Shown piece after piece: positions 37,276 through 48,006 of a stretch of 64,000 bases of DNA. The first letter of the stretch is position 1. Every line of letters begins with the position of its first letter. A program made the translations under genes and the position numbers. Under the pieces are notes generated by a model, which saw only the letters and a program-made list of their open reading frames with translations, ran no database searches and was not told the origin of the DNA. This stretch comes from Companilactobacillus farciminis KCTC 3681 = DSM 20184 (GTDB lineage Bacteria; Bacillota; Bacilli; Lactobacillales; Lactobacillaceae), in assembly GCF_002706745.1 (NCBI RefSeq), contig NZ_CP017702.1, positions 1,488,001 to 1,552,000 on the forward strand, written 5' to 3'.

Positions 37276-37304
37276 ATAATACCTTTTTGCTTTTTCAAAA
37301 TCAA
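37276..37304 (-). promoter_or_regulatory. Predicted glycerate operon promoter
   Basis: On the minus strand TTGATT and TATTAT are separated by 17 bases, with transcription expected near 37269. Confidence 0.55.
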
Positions 37305-37470
37305 TGTACACTTGCACAAATTATCATGTAAATATGATGAAAATTTATTATTTTTACTTGATAAATCAATGTTTTATTCTTCAAAAATATTGTAAAATAA
37401 CTATATGCACAAATTAATGCTTTGCGTTTTCATTAAAGTTTGAATATTTTTTAACAAGGAAGAATAAAAT

Positions 37471-38520
37471 ATGAAATTAGACCCGAATCTGGCACAGTCT
37501 ATCGTTGATAAAATGATGAAGAGTGTGCCTTATAACATTAATATGATGAACGAAAAAGGAATTATTATTGCCAGTGGCGACAAGACTCGAATTCACACCC
37601 TACATATCGGTGCCGTCGACACTATTCAAAGTGGCAAGACTAAGCCAATGATTCAGTCATTTGGTAAGTACGGTCAACCAGGAGTTAATATCCCGGTACA
37701 ATTTAACAATGAAACTATTGGTGTTATCGGCATTACTGGTGATCCTGAAAAAGTCACTCCACTTGCCTCACTATTGAAAATCTCAACCGAGTTATTGATT
37801 TCACAAATTAACAACACCAAAGTTGAAGGTCGTCGCAAGGAAAGTTTAAATCATTTCTTATATGAATGGACTAATACCGAAGACGCCTTGGCAAACGATG
37901 AATTGCAGCTACGTGCTGAGACTTTAAACATCGACTTATCAATCAATCGCTATATTGTTCTGATTGAAACAAATGATTTAAGCGAATTACAAATCAGCCC
38001 CTTTGATTTTTCTTACAAAAAAACTCCGGAAGAATATTTACTGATTGTTAGAAACGAGACCGATTTGAAAAGATACCTAAAATTCAGTAAAGAAAACCAT
38101 CTAATGATTGGTATCAGCGATAAGTTGGTTAACCTTAAACAAGCCGTTCGTCAAGCTCAAGATACTATTACTGTCAGTAAAGAATTACAATTAGAAGGTT
38201 TTTATCATTTTAAAGAAGTACGTTTTCTCAACCACATTCTTGATAGCAACCTGTATTCAAAAAAAGCCTTGAGTGTTTTTAAAAGCTTTCTCAAGACTAA
38301 ATCTGGTTTGGAATTAATTGATACGATCGACTGTTATTTTAAGCATAACGGTAACGTAACGGAGACTTCTAAAGCTTTAAATGTTCATCGTAATACCACT
38401 AATTACCGGCTTAACAATATTTCCGAATACTTTGGTTTGGATCTAAGAGATTTAACCGACGTTTTGCAATTATACGTTAACTTCCTTTATTTCAAAAAAT
38501 ATCAGTATGAGCATCGCTAA
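37471..38520 (+). CDS. CdaR-family sugar-diacid/glycerate regulator
   Basis: 349 aa. The N-terminal sugar-diacid recognition domain (residues 1-135) has LAQSIVDKMMKSVPYNINMM and GKYGQPGVNIPV. A middle region precedes a PucR-type C-terminal HTH near residues 285-345 (VTETSKALNVHRNTTNYRL). CdaR proteins activate glycerate, glucarate or galactarate genes. Divergent location next to the GntP permease and glycerate kinase strongly suggests that it controls them. Confidence 0.92.
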   Translation: MKLDPNLAQSIVDKMMKSVPYNINMMNEKGIIIASGDKTRIHTLHIGAVDTIQSGKTKPMIQSFGKYGQPGVNIPVQFNNETIGVIGITGDPEKVTPLASLLKISTELLISQINNTKVEGRRKESLNHFLYEWTNTEDALANDELQLRAETLNIDLSINRYIVLIETNDLSELQISPFDFSYKKTPEEYLLIVRNETDLKRYLKFSKENHLMIGISDKLVNLKQAVRQAQDTITVSKELQLEGFYHFKEVRFLNHILDSNLYSKKALSVFKSFLKTKSGLELIDTIDCYFKHNGNVTETSKALNVHRNTTNYRLNNISEYFGLDLRDLTDVLQLYVNFLYFKKYQYEHR

Positions 38521-38587
38521 AAATTGATATTTTCTGACAAATTGCTTATTATTCTAGTGAATAAATTCATATTGTGAGGTTTATCAA

Positions 38588-39316
38588 ATGGTATTAATGA
38601 ATTTGAATTACAGAACTAATTATTTACATACTTATTTCAAAACTACTGTTGTAATTCCGGACACTAATGAATCTAATTACACAACAGTCTGGTTGCTTCA
38701 TGGCTACACCGGTGACGACAGTGCTTGGATCAGACACGTTAACGTCGAAAAACTAGCCCGTCAGCATAACGTTGCCATCATTATGCCTGAAGCCAGAAAT
38801 TCGTTTTATTCTGATTCCGACTTCATACCTTACTATTCTTATTTCATCGATGAATTCATCCCCAAAATGCAACACCTCTTGCCTATTTCAAAAGATAGAT
38901 CCAAAAACTACATCGTTGGTTCCAGTATGGGTGGATATGGAGCTTTAAAGATTGCTTTTAAAAACAACGATTTCTTCAGTAAAGTTGCCGCTCTCTCGCC
39001 TATCACTGATATTGAACACTTCCGCGATAATCCTAAGAGTCCAATGGCTAAAAATACTTTTGACAGCATCTTCGACAGTCCTGAAAAATTGGCCAAAAAT
39101 CAATTGACTAATATTTATAACAACCGTCAACCTAAGCAAGAGATTTTAACCTTATGTGGCGATCAAGATTTCATGCATGAAGACAACGTCATGTTCAAAA
39201 ACTTCCTATCGATTCATGCTAAAGGTCGCTATACTTGGGTGCCTGTTGAAGGAGACCATTCGTGGAACACTTGGAGTCAAAACATCGATCGTGTCTTTGA
39301 TTGGTTAGAAAAATAA
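38588..39316 (+). CDS. Alpha/beta-hydrolase esterase (EstA/esterase D-like)
   Basis: A 242-residue serine hydrolase of the tributyrin-esterase type. The oxyanion-hole region is WLLHGYTGDDSAW. The nucleophile elbow is GSSMGGYGAL (Ser in GxSxG, near residue 117), and the catalytic Asp and His lie in LCGDQDFMHED and EGDHSWNTW. No signal peptide, so cytoplasmic. Similar enzymes of lactic acid bacteria hydrolyse short-chain esters or S-formylglutathione. Bidirectional terminator after it. Confidence 0.9.
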   Translation: MVLMNLNYRTNYLHTYFKTTVVIPDTNESNYTTVWLLHGYTGDDSAWIRHVNVEKLARQHNVAIIMPEARNSFYSDSDFIPYYSYFIDEFIPKMQHLLPISKDRSKNYIVGSSMGGYGALKIAFKNNDFFSKVAALSPITDIEHFRDNPKSPMAKNTFDSIFDSPEKLAKNQLTNIYNNRQPKQEILTLCGDQDFMHEDNVMFKNFLSIHAKGRYTWVPVEGDHSWNTWSQNIDRVFDWLEK

Positions 39317-39319
39317 GCA

Positions 39320-39356
39320 CAAAAAAACCGCTAATTTTGAAGTTAGCGGTTTTTAT
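39320..39356. terminator. Bidirectional terminator, esterase/nucleoside transporter
   Basis: AACCGCTAA and TTAGCGGTT around an 8-base loop, with A-runs and T-runs on both sides, between convergent genes. Confidence 0.85.
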
Positions 39357-39358
39357 TT

Positions 39359-40564
39359 TTACCAAACGAACAATCCAACAAATGCAGCTGACAATAGTGA
39401 TACCAAAATACCTGATAGCAACATGTAGCCAACATTCTTAGAAATAGCGTCGTTCTTTTCTTTATCAACGATACCTTTGAAACATCCGATAATCATTCCC
39501 AAAGTTGAGAAGTTAGCGAATGATGTGATGAAGACTGTTAGAACAGCCTTGAAGTGAGGATCAAAGTCTTTAATGATACTTGTAACTTTACCCATTACAA
39601 CGAATTCATTAGTAACTAATTTTGTTCCCATGTATTGAGCCATTTGGAATGAATCTGAACCATTCAAACCAAGTAACCAAGCAAATGGATACATTACGAT
39701 ACCCAAGATGTGTTCAAGCGTTAACCATGGATTAACCAATTGCAAAATCTTATCGATCAAAGCTGCCAAAGCAACGAATGCGATAACGTTAGCGGCAATG
39801 ATCAAGATCAAACGACCAGCACCAAGAATTGAATCGCCAAGGAATGAGAAAAATGGTTCTTTTTTACCATCTTCACCATGAAGCTTAGCAATTGTATCTT
39901 CTTCTGGTTCAACTGTAACAGGATTCAATAAACTTGTTACGATAATTGCATTAATAATATTGATAGGAATAGCTGTTAAAATAAATTGACCTGGCATCAT
40001 TTGGATGTATGATCCAATGATTGAGGCAGTAACACAACTCATTGACATCATTGCCAAAGTAACGTTACGTTGTGCTTTGATTTGTTTTAATTGCAAACTT
40101 GATACGGCTAAAGCTTCCGTATTACCTAAAAACATCATTTCAACGGCAAAAAATGATTCAAACTTAGGTTGACCAGTAATAAATGACAATCCTTTACCGA
40201 TCCACTTAATAATAAAAGGTAGAACACCAATATATGTCAAAATATCAAATAATGGCACAATTAGTAAAATTGGTAATAGAGCACTAGTTACGAAGTCCAT
40301 GCTCTTCACATGAACCCAACTAGGTAGAGCAAATTCGATACCAGTGTAAGCAACTTGAACTAGCCAATTAAAACCATCAGCAGCCCCCGAAACAATTGCA
40401 CGACCGACACCGAAACTAGTTAGAAACCATGCCAAGAACAAGTTCAAAACGACCATGATGGCGATTGATTTCCATTGGATTCCCTTACGATTCTTCGAAA
40501 AGAGAAAACCGATGCCTAGAAAAATAAAAAGACCTAAAATATTAACTACTAGGTACATACTCAT
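39359..40564 (-). CDS. nupC: NupC-family nucleoside transporter
   Basis: A 401-residue concentrative nucleoside transporter (CNT) with about nine to ten membrane segments. Family segments are FFAVEMMFLGNTEALAVSS and QYMGTKLVTNEFVVMGKV, the latter part of the nucleoside-binding region. It imports nucleosides with protons or sodium. AAGGGG 10 bases before the first ATG. It stands alone. The exact nucleoside range cannot be told. Confidence 0.92.
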   Translation of the reverse strand: MSMYLVVNILGLFIFLGIGFLFSKNRKGIQWKSIAIMVVLNLFLAWFLTSFGVGRAIVSGAADGFNWLVQVAYTGIEFALPSWVHVKSMDFVTSALLPILLIVPLFDILTYIGVLPFIIKWIGKGLSFITGQPKFESFFAVEMMFLGNTEALAVSSLQLKQIKAQRNVTLAMMSMSCVTASIIGSYIQMMPGQFILTAIPINIINAIIVTSLLNPVTVEPEEDTIAKLHGEDGKKEPFFSFLGDSILGAGRLILIIAANVIAFVALAALIDKILQLVNPWLTLEHILGIVMYPFAWLLGLNGSDSFQMAQYMGTKLVTNEFVVMGKVTSIIKDFDPHFKAVLTVFITSFANFSTLGMIIGCFKGIVDKEKNDAISKNVGYMLLSGILVSLLSAAFVGLFVW

Positions 40565-40626
40565 CTATACTTAACCCCTTTTTTTATTTGAAGTCAGAAT
40601 TAGTTAAACTTTTCACTTCATTTTTT

Positions 40627-40655
40627 ATATTACATGGCAAAAAACTCTTTGTAAA
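40627..40655 (-). promoter_or_regulatory. Predicted nucleoside transporter promoter
   Basis: On the minus strand TTTACA and TAATAT are separated by 17 bases, about 65 bases before the start. Confidence 0.45.
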
Positions 40656-40790
40656 TGAATTTTTACAATTCGGAGGGATTAAATCGTCTTCATTTTATAA
40701 TTAATACGATTGGCTTTATAATAGTAATGTTATCCCTTACAATATTATGCTTTATAATTACCTATTTAATATCGAAAGCGAGGAATAGTT

Positions 40791-41636
40791 TTGAAATCAA
40801 TTACATTCAATCATCAAAATACTTCAGCCATTGGCATGGGCACTTGGCACATCGGTGAAGGCAACCAAGCTAGAACTGAATCAGAAATGGCAGCTCTAAG
40901 ATTTGGTCTTGATCACGGCATCAATGTCATCGATACCGCCGAAATGTATGGCGAAGGTAAATCAGAGACTTTAATTGGTAACGTCATTAAAGATTACTCA
41001 CGTTCAGATTTTCAATTAATTTCGAAGTTCTATCCATTTCACGCAACGCCAAAATTAATTGAACAAAGTCTTAAGGCTAGCCTCAAACGATTGCAGACTG
41101 ACTACTTGGATCTCTACTTATTACACTGGCGTGGTCAAACTCCATTGGCAGAAACAGTCGAGGGCTTAGAAAATATGGTCCAAGCTGGCTTAATCAAAAA
41201 CTGGGGTGTTTCAAATTTTGATATCGAAGATCTCAAAGAATTAAACGCCCTACCTAATGGTAAAAATTGTCGCATCAATGAAGATCTCTATAACATCGGC
41301 AGTCGTGGCATTGAGTATTCAATCTTGCCTTGGCAAAAAGAGCACAATATGTCCTTTATCGCCTATTCACCTTTTGGATCAGATGGCAGTGAATACTTGA
41401 AGATTGCTCCCGTTATTCAAGAGATGGCTCAACAAAAACACATTACCGCTTACCAACTATTACTAGCTTGGGTGATTAGAAACCACGATTTATTGAGCAT
41501 CCCTAAATCTTCTTCTGTTGAGCATATGAAACAAAATATTGAAGCCGTCGATGTTAGTTTTTCAGCGGATGAATTGGAGTTGCTTGATAAAACTTATCCA
41601 GCTCCTAAAAATGAAAAACCACTCGATACGATTTGA
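40791..41636 (+). CDS. Aldo/keto reductase
   Basis: 281 aa, cytoplasmic NADPH-dependent reductase of the (beta/alpha)8 AKR family. The catalytic Asp and Tyr are in VIDTAEMYGEGKSE, the Lys in LISKFYP and the His in YLLHWRG. The C-terminal SIPKSSSVEHMKQN binds the coenzyme phosphate. Substrate unknown. TTG start supported by GAGGAA upstream and by the family-like N-terminus. Terminator follows. Confidence 0.92.
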   Translation: MKSITFNHQNTSAIGMGTWHIGEGNQARTESEMAALRFGLDHGINVIDTAEMYGEGKSETLIGNVIKDYSRSDFQLISKFYPFHATPKLIEQSLKASLKRLQTDYLDLYLLHWRGQTPLAETVEGLENMVQAGLIKNWGVSNFDIEDLKELNALPNGKNCRINEDLYNIGSRGIEYSILPWQKEHNMSFIAYSPFGSDGSEYLKIAPVIQEMAQQKHITAYQLLLAWVIRNHDLLSIPKSSSVEHMKQNIEAVDVSFSADELELLDKTYPAPKNEKPLDTI

Positions 41637-41666
41637 CAAAGAGCCATTATAAAATACTTCAAAAAT

Positions 41667-41718
41667 AAAACGTTCCTAATTTATACCAACTACGGTAAAT
41701 AAATTAGGAACGTTTTTT
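41667..41718. terminator. Bidirectional terminator, reductase/GH1
   Basis: A perfect 18-bp stem (41667-41684 with 41699-41716) with A- and T-runs at its ends, between convergent genes. Confidence 0.85.
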
Positions 41719-41755
41719 AACTGAAAAAAATATTAACAAAACAATAAAAAGTTAT

Positions 41756-43216
<1,461 letters not shown>

Positions 43217-43225
43217 TCAATTCTA

Positions 43226-45082
43226 TTAAATTAATTCAGTTAGTTGAACAATGAACTGTTCATATGTTTTGCATTTCAATAATTTAGATAAATTAGCAGG
43301 TTCAATCATTATTTCAGAAATATCATCAAAAACTTCACGGAATAACGATTTATTATTTGGATCAACAGCGAGAACAATCACGAGATAAACCTCAGAATTG
43401 TTTGTCCAGCCTATCCCCTTATTATTTATGACAATAAAACCATTGCTTTTGTTTGCATTCATATTAAAGGAGTGAGGAACAGCAAATCTACCGAAGGCTG
43501 TACTTGACATATTCTCACGATTTATTAAATTGTCTTTGAAGTTTGAATCAACAATTTTCTCGTCAACAAATTTCTTTGTAACCATATCAAAAATTTGATT
43601 ACGGTCGTTGATGCTATTTGTAAATATAAAGTTTTGTTTATCGAAGAATGACATTAATGATTTTTGAAATCTTTTCTTCTTAATTTCATGCTGTTTGGTA
43701 GCAATCTTTATTTTTAAATTAGCAATATCGCTGGGAACTAAGAAAGGCGATATCACTAGATGGTTGATATTTTTAATGTCATAATCAGAATTTATTTCAA
43801 CGACTAAATCAATATCATTTGGGATATTTTGTAAAGCAGGTTCCTCTATGACATCTTCAATGACAATTGAATTTTGAAATTCTTTTTTTATTCTATTAAC
43901 AATTTCGTACATACTTCCTTGATAATCGGGCATAAGAATTACAACTTTTAATTTATCTCTTGTACTATTTTGTTCAGCGATTGCATTACCAATGTGCATT
44001 GCAATAAAAGCTATTTCGTTATCATCTAAGGTCACTTTGGCTTTTTGACTAATCAGGTGTGCCATTAAAACAGCACATTCATATATAGTTGGGGATGATG
44101 TTTTTATTTTTTGAACCATAGGATTATGAATAGTCTTGTTTGTTCTGGATCGTTTTAAGACTCTGTCTAAGTGAATTGTAAATTGAGTCTTAAAACTGGA
44201 GTTATTTAAATTAACGTTAAAAATAGACCAAACATATTCAATCAGTTCATTTACTAGATCTATGGATTCTTGAGAAACTTTATCGACAAGATCTTTATGC
44301 CATCTTGAAACTGAGTAGTTTATTACTGTACTTAGTTCGTCCCAATCATTTGATGGAAAACTAATTTTAGCTACGTTTTCCACATCGTATAAAATTGCTG
44401 AAACAACGTTTAATTTTTCATTCGGTTTCATGTTATTTATATGTTTACTCATAACATGTCCGCTACTAATACGCTGTATAGCAATTAACAAATGCAACAA
44501 AATGTTGTTAACGTCAAACGTATTAAGGTATACGTTATATTTATTAGCATTTTCTTCAATTGCCTGCTTTATCTTGGCATAATCGATATTTGGAAAGTTT
44601 TCATTAACCATATTCTGTGATAAAAAACTCCCATTTGATTCTTCATATAATAGAGAACTTATTAATTTTCTTTTTTGAGCTTCCGTCCCAATTAGAGAAA
44701 CGTTATCGCCGCTCCTCTCAATAGATAGTCCAAACTTTTTTATATTGTCATTTATTATCGTTAAGTTCTTATTGATTGACGATTCACTCAAATATAATTC
44801 TATCGACAAATCCATAATATTGCTTTTTTTGTCAGATAATAAATAACGTTCAATTTGATGAATAGTTTGAACGTTATCTTTTTTTAATGATTTTAAATTA
44901 GAGTTTTTTGAATCGATCATATAGCCTTTGTTACTAGACGTAAGATTCAAATATTTAGGGCTGTCATGAAGATAGGTTTTAATTGTTCTTGAGGTTACCC
45001 CCACCACTAAAGCCAATTCTGATGAAGTATGCCAACCAGGATTATTAATTAGAAATTCCCATAATTTTTCACGATTGCTCAT
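43226..45082 (-). CDS. PRD-domain transcriptional regulator with EIIA (LicR-type)
   Basis: 618 aa. N-terminal winged HTH (LWEFLINNPGWHTSSELALV) and a second HTH region precede two PRD domains (about 165-385), which are phosphorylated at histidines to gauge PTS activity. The EIIB-like region (VVILMPDYQGSMYEIVNRI) lacks the usual active cysteine. The C-terminal EIIA domain carries TAFGRFAVPHSFN with the phospho-histidine. Such proteins activate their own PTS operon and are held inactive when its sugar is absent. Located between IIC and GH1, so it is cotranscribed with its target. Confidence 0.88.
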   Translation of the reverse strand: MSNREKLWEFLINNPGWHTSSELALVVGVTSRTIKTYLHDSPKYLNLTSSNKGYMIDSKNSNLKSLKKDNVQTIHQIERYLLSDKKSNIMDLSIELYLSESSINKNLTIINDNIKKFGLSIERSGDNVSLIGTEAQKRKLISSLLYEESNGSFLSQNMVNENFPNIDYAKIKQAIEENANKYNVYLNTFDVNNILLHLLIAIQRISSGHVMSKHINNMKPNEKLNVVSAILYDVENVAKISFPSNDWDELSTVINYSVSRWHKDLVDKVSQESIDLVNELIEYVWSIFNVNLNNSSFKTQFTIHLDRVLKRSRTNKTIHNPMVQKIKTSSPTIYECAVLMAHLISQKAKVTLDDNEIAFIAMHIGNAIAEQNSTRDKLKVVILMPDYQGSMYEIVNRIKKEFQNSIVIEDVIEEPALQNIPNDIDLVVEINSDYDIKNINHLVISPFLVPSDIANLKIKIATKQHEIKKKRFQKSLMSFFDKQNFIFTNSINDRNQIFDMVTKKFVDEKIVDSNFKDNLINRENMSSTAFGRFAVPHSFNMNANKSNGFIVINNKGIGWTNNSEVYLVIVLAVDPNNKSLFREVFDDISEIMIEPANLSKLLKCKTYEQFIVQLTELI

Positions 45083-45108
45083 GTAATTTGTCCCTTTTTA
45101 TCTAAAAA

Positions 45109-46401
45109 CTATGCATTTGCGACTGATTCAGAACTTTCCTCTTCTTCGTCTTCTTCGTCCTCTTCTGCCATTTGTTTATCTTGTTCTAAGGCTTGTTTAT
45201 CGTACATCTTAAAGAATGGATAGTATACAAGCCAAGAAATAATAAATAGTACGACTTGGAACAATGCACCCTTCCAAGATTGAGTTGCAAGCCAACCATA
45301 TAGTGGTGCAGGTGTGTACCAGACACCAAACACTTCATGAGGAATTGGAACCATTCCTAATCTCATAACGATCCATGTTAGAACCGGTCCGATAAACCCG
45401 TTAATCCACATTGGAACCATCAATAATGGATTAAATGCGATTGGGGCACCGAAAACAACCGGTTCATTAATATTAAAGATAGATGGAATAATAGCGGCAC
45501 GACCAATCATCTTTAATCGTTTTGATTTTGCTAAGAACGCTAACATGATACATAGTGTCAATGTTGCGCCACCACCACCGATTAAGAATAAATCGGCTGC
45601 CTCATTAACGAAAATATTTGTTACTGCTTTTCCTGCAGCGTAATTAGCAGAATTTTGTGCAATACCAGTTAATGCAATTGTGGTCATAATTGGATAGAAT
45701 ACCCAGTTTGAAATACCAAACGAGTAAAGAAAGGCCATAGCCAAAAAGTAAATAAGTAAAAAGGCCCAGAAATTTTGACCAACATTGATTAATGGAATAA
45801 ATAAACTTTGAATTGCTTTATATAAATTAAAATGTAGTTGGAAAGTAAATAGCCAACCAACTAGTAATACTGCTGTAATTGGAATCAATGTATTGAACCA
45901 AGCGGCGATGAAATCAGGTAAAGATGAGTCCTCTCCAATAGGGCTGTGCTTAGTAGAAAGATTTACTACAAAAGCAACGAATAGGCCAGCAAGCAATGCA
46001 GCAATCATACCACCTGATCCAAATGAACTAAGATTAAAGATAATATTTCCTGACTTTGGTAGAGATGGATAAACTAACATGAAGAAAAATGCTAATCCTC
46101 CCATACCGGCTTGTCTTGAAACATCTTCGTGTCCCTTTTTCTTTAAAAGAGATTCAGGAATTAAATATGCTAGAAAGACGGAAAATAAACCGAATGAAAA
46201 AGTGTTTATTACCGTAAGATCAGGAAATGCTTTCCAGTAATTCCTAATAATATTTAGAACTGATGCGAATGAACCAATAAGTACCATTGGAATAGCTGCC
46301 AAAATACCATCTTGAATTGAAGCAATCCAATCATTCTTTGCTAATCTGTTCACTTTGGGAGCAAATTTGTCTCCCATCCATGACATTAGAGAATTCATCA
46401 T
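45109..46401 (-). CDS. PTS lactose/cellobiose-family EIIC
   Basis: A 430-residue membrane channel of the lactose/cellobiose PTS family with about ten helices. Signatures are GSFASVLNIIRNYWKAFP and INEPVVFGAPIAFNPLLMVP. It ends in an acidic tail (EEDEEDEEEESSES). Its first codons overlap the EIIA stop by 4 bases, so the two are coupled. With the separate EIIA and EIIB it imports a beta-glucoside as its phosphate. Confidence 0.92.
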   Translation of the reverse strand: MMNSLMSWMGDKFAPKVNRLAKNDWIASIQDGILAAIPMVLIGSFASVLNIIRNYWKAFPDLTVINTFSFGLFSVFLAYLIPESLLKKKGHEDVSRQAGMGGLAFFFMLVYPSLPKSGNIIFNLSSFGSGGMIAALLAGLFVAFVVNLSTKHSPIGEDSSLPDFIAAWFNTLIPITAVLLVGWLFTFQLHFNLYKAIQSLFIPLINVGQNFWAFLLIYFLAMAFLYSFGISNWVFYPIMTTIALTGIAQNSANYAAGKAVTNIFVNEAADLFLIGGGGATLTLCIMLAFLAKSKRLKMIGRAAIIPSIFNINEPVVFGAPIAFNPLLMVPMWINGFIGPVLTWIVMRLGMVPIPHEVFGVWYTPAPLYGWLATQSWKGALFQVVLFIISWLVYYPFFKMYDKQALEQDKQMAEEDEEDEEEESSESVANA

Positions 46402-46742
46402 TTTTCATTTTCCTTCCCAGTTTTATCATTTAATATTTCTACCATTTGCTTAATTAGACTAACTTCACTTTGTGTAGTCATTAATGTATCTTGAGCATGT
46501 CCAAAAAGAGCAAGATAGGGTATTTCTTCTCCTTCTGCTTCTAGTTGAAGAGTATTTGTTTGATATTGATGAGCTTTTGTAACTTCATCATTTGCACTCT
46601 CCAGTAGTTTATTGGATTCTTCAACTTTTCCTTCTTTAGATTTTTTTATTGCATCATATGCAAAATCTTTTGCATTTCCTGCATGTAAGATTACTTGCAT
46701 AGAGATACTGATCAATTTTTCTCTTGTAATTCCTTCAGACAT
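46398..46742 (-). CDS. PTS lactose/cellobiose-family EIIA
   Basis: 114 aa, all-helical EIIA. The phospho-accepting histidine and metal-binding Asp are in LFGHAQDTLMT near residue 80. The N-terminal SISMQVILHAGNAKDFAYDA is typical of the family. It passes phosphate from HPr to the EIIB encoded just upstream. It starts 7 bases after the EIIB stop. Confidence 0.93.
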   Translation of the reverse strand: MSEGITREKLISISMQVILHAGNAKDFAYDAIKKSKEGKVEESNKLLESANDEVTKAHQYQTNTLQLEAEGEEIPYLALFGHAQDTLMTTQSEVSLIKQMVEILNDKTGKENEK

Positions 46743-46749
46743 TTTAAAA

Positions 46750-47064
46750 TTATTCTCCTAATTCTTTTTCAATAAATTTAACTAATCGTTTTCCATCTAG
46801 GGAGCCATAAATCATTTGAGGAATTACAGCACTTTTTACGTTGTTTTTATCAGTCATCTCTTTGAAATCGTCTAACATATACTTCAAATGTGGAGCGAAA
46901 AGTAAAAGATCAATTTTATCCATAAAATCTTCTGCTTCTGATTCACTTCTAGCCTTAATGTCCAAATCTAATCCTGATTTTTTAGCAGCTTTTCTTGTTG
47001 CTGCAGCCATAAATCCTGATGATGCACCTGAACCACATACTAATAAAACGCTTTGTTTACTCAT
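46750..47064 (-). CDS. PTS lactose/cellobiose-family EIIB
   Basis: 104 aa. The phospho-accepting cysteine is residue 10 in VLLVCGSGASSGFM, the P-loop-like motif of this EIIB type. Starts at the ATG at 47062-47064 with GGAGG 7 bases upstream. First gene of the operon. Confidence 0.93.
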   Translation of the reverse strand: MSKQSVLLVCGSGASSGFMAAATRKAAKKSGLDLDIKARSESEAEDFMDKIDLLLFAPHLKYMLDDFKEMTDKNNVKSAVIPQMIYGSLDGKRLVKFIEKELGE

Positions 47065-47109
47065 AATTGTTACCTCCAATTTCTTTACGCTTATATAATA
47101 ATTTATTTT

Positions 47110-47123
47110 AGAAACCGATTACA
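47110..47123. promoter_or_regulatory. cre-like site at the beta-glucoside operon
   Basis: On the minus strand TGTAATCGGTTTCT matches the cre consensus at 13 of 14 positions. It lies over the expected -35 region of the promoter whose -10 could be TATTAT at 47095-47100. Confidence 0.55.
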
Positions 47124-47128
47124 TTTTA

Positions 47129-47153
47129 TAATTTCACTCCCTAGGTGAAATTA
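47129..47153. promoter_or_regulatory. 9-bp palindrome, candidate activator site
   Basis: TAATTTCAC and GTGAAATTA are perfect arms around a 7-base centre, just upstream of the cre and promoter. This is a fitting place for the LicR-type activator encoded in the operon. Confidence 0.45.
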
Positions 47154-47167
47154 ATTAATCTTTAACT

Positions 47168-47210
47168 AAAATCCCCCTCAAACATTGTTGTAATTAACAT
47201 TTGAGGGGGG
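47168..47210 (-). terminator. GC-rich hairpin after the HTH gene
   Basis: CCCCCTCAAA and TTTGAGGGGG form a 10-bp stem. The U-run on the minus strand is short (ATTTTAG), so termination is probable but not certain. Confidence 0.6.
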
Positions 47211-47250
47211 TGATTAAATGTGCACTTCATTTAGATTTTAGTTTCAGTTT

Positions 47251-47985
47251 TTATTTGTAATCTTTAGTGTTTAGTTTGAGACTTTTATCTAGGGCGGAAA
47301 CGTTACTTTGAATATTACTGTCCGTATATTCTTCTAGAAAATCATTTTCTGGTAACAGAATGTTGACTGGGGCTTCTAGTATTTCGTATGGTTCAATATT
47401 AAGAATCATTGCAATGTTATCGAAGACTTCACGCTTTCGAGGAAGAGTTCCAAAAGAATTATCATCAAGGTTTTTGTAGTTAGCAATTGATTGTCTCCCA
47501 AGCCCTACTTTTTCAGCGAGTTCTCTTATTGAGTTGTAGGTTAAAAGTTTAATGAAGATTCTGTTTAATTTCTTAGTTCGCTTAAAGTTCTCAACTAAGT
47601 AAATACGGTTTATTTTAGAAAGATTTTCATAGTTATCGTAGTTATACTTAGCTATTTCCACTGAATCATCGGTACCGTAAATAATGTCTTCAAGGGATAT
47701 ATTAAGCTCTAGAGCCAGTTTAACTAGGACAGAGAAGGTAATTCTGTTAGTCATGGTAGTACTGTATTTTCCGTCCCAAAGGCGATCCATTAAATAATTT
47801 TTGTTTACTTTTCCGGTAGTGTGATAAGTTTCAGTATCTTCAAGGTATTTGTAACCCATATGATTTAAGAAATACGAGATAAAGTCATCCGAAAATGGTA
47901 TATCAGACATACTACTGTAGCCTGTTTTTGTTAATATGTTGTCTCGCATTCTTGTGATCATTAGTTTTGAGTTAATTTTGGTCAA
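47251..47985 (-). CDS. Double-HTH regulator-like protein
   Basis: 244 aa with two putative DNA-binding helical modules. The first is around residues 60-105 (LMDRLWDGKYSTTMTNRITF then LALELNISLEDIIYG). The second is around 150-215 (ELAEKVGLGRQSIANYKNL then IAMILNIEPYEILEA). Both end in the xre-like pattern of a residue pair before Y/E-I-L or D-I-I-Y. The C-terminus is acidic. TTG start with GTGAGG upstream. It follows the helicase gene by 21 bases, suggesting that the pair is cotranscribed. No named family recognised. Confidence 0.72.
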   Translation of the reverse strand: MTKINSKLMITRMRDNILTKTGYSSMSDIPFSDDFISYFLNHMGYKYLEDTETYHTTGKVNKNYLMDRLWDGKYSTTMTNRITFSVLVKLALELNISLEDIIYGTDDSVEIAKYNYDNYENLSKINRIYLVENFKRTKKLNRIFIKLLTYNSIRELAEKVGLGRQSIANYKNLDDNSFGTLPRKREVFDNIAMILNIEPYEILEAPVNILLPENDFLEEYTDSNIQSNVSALDKSLKLNTKDYK

Positions 47986-48006
47986 TGTGAGTGCCTCACT
48001 TAAATA

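Noticed and set aside
40655..40858. 67-codon plus-strand frame with a membrane-like segment
   Set aside because: It overlaps the start of the aldo/keto reductase in another frame and probably reflects AT-rich leader sequence rather than a gene, despite a weak GGAGGG nearby.
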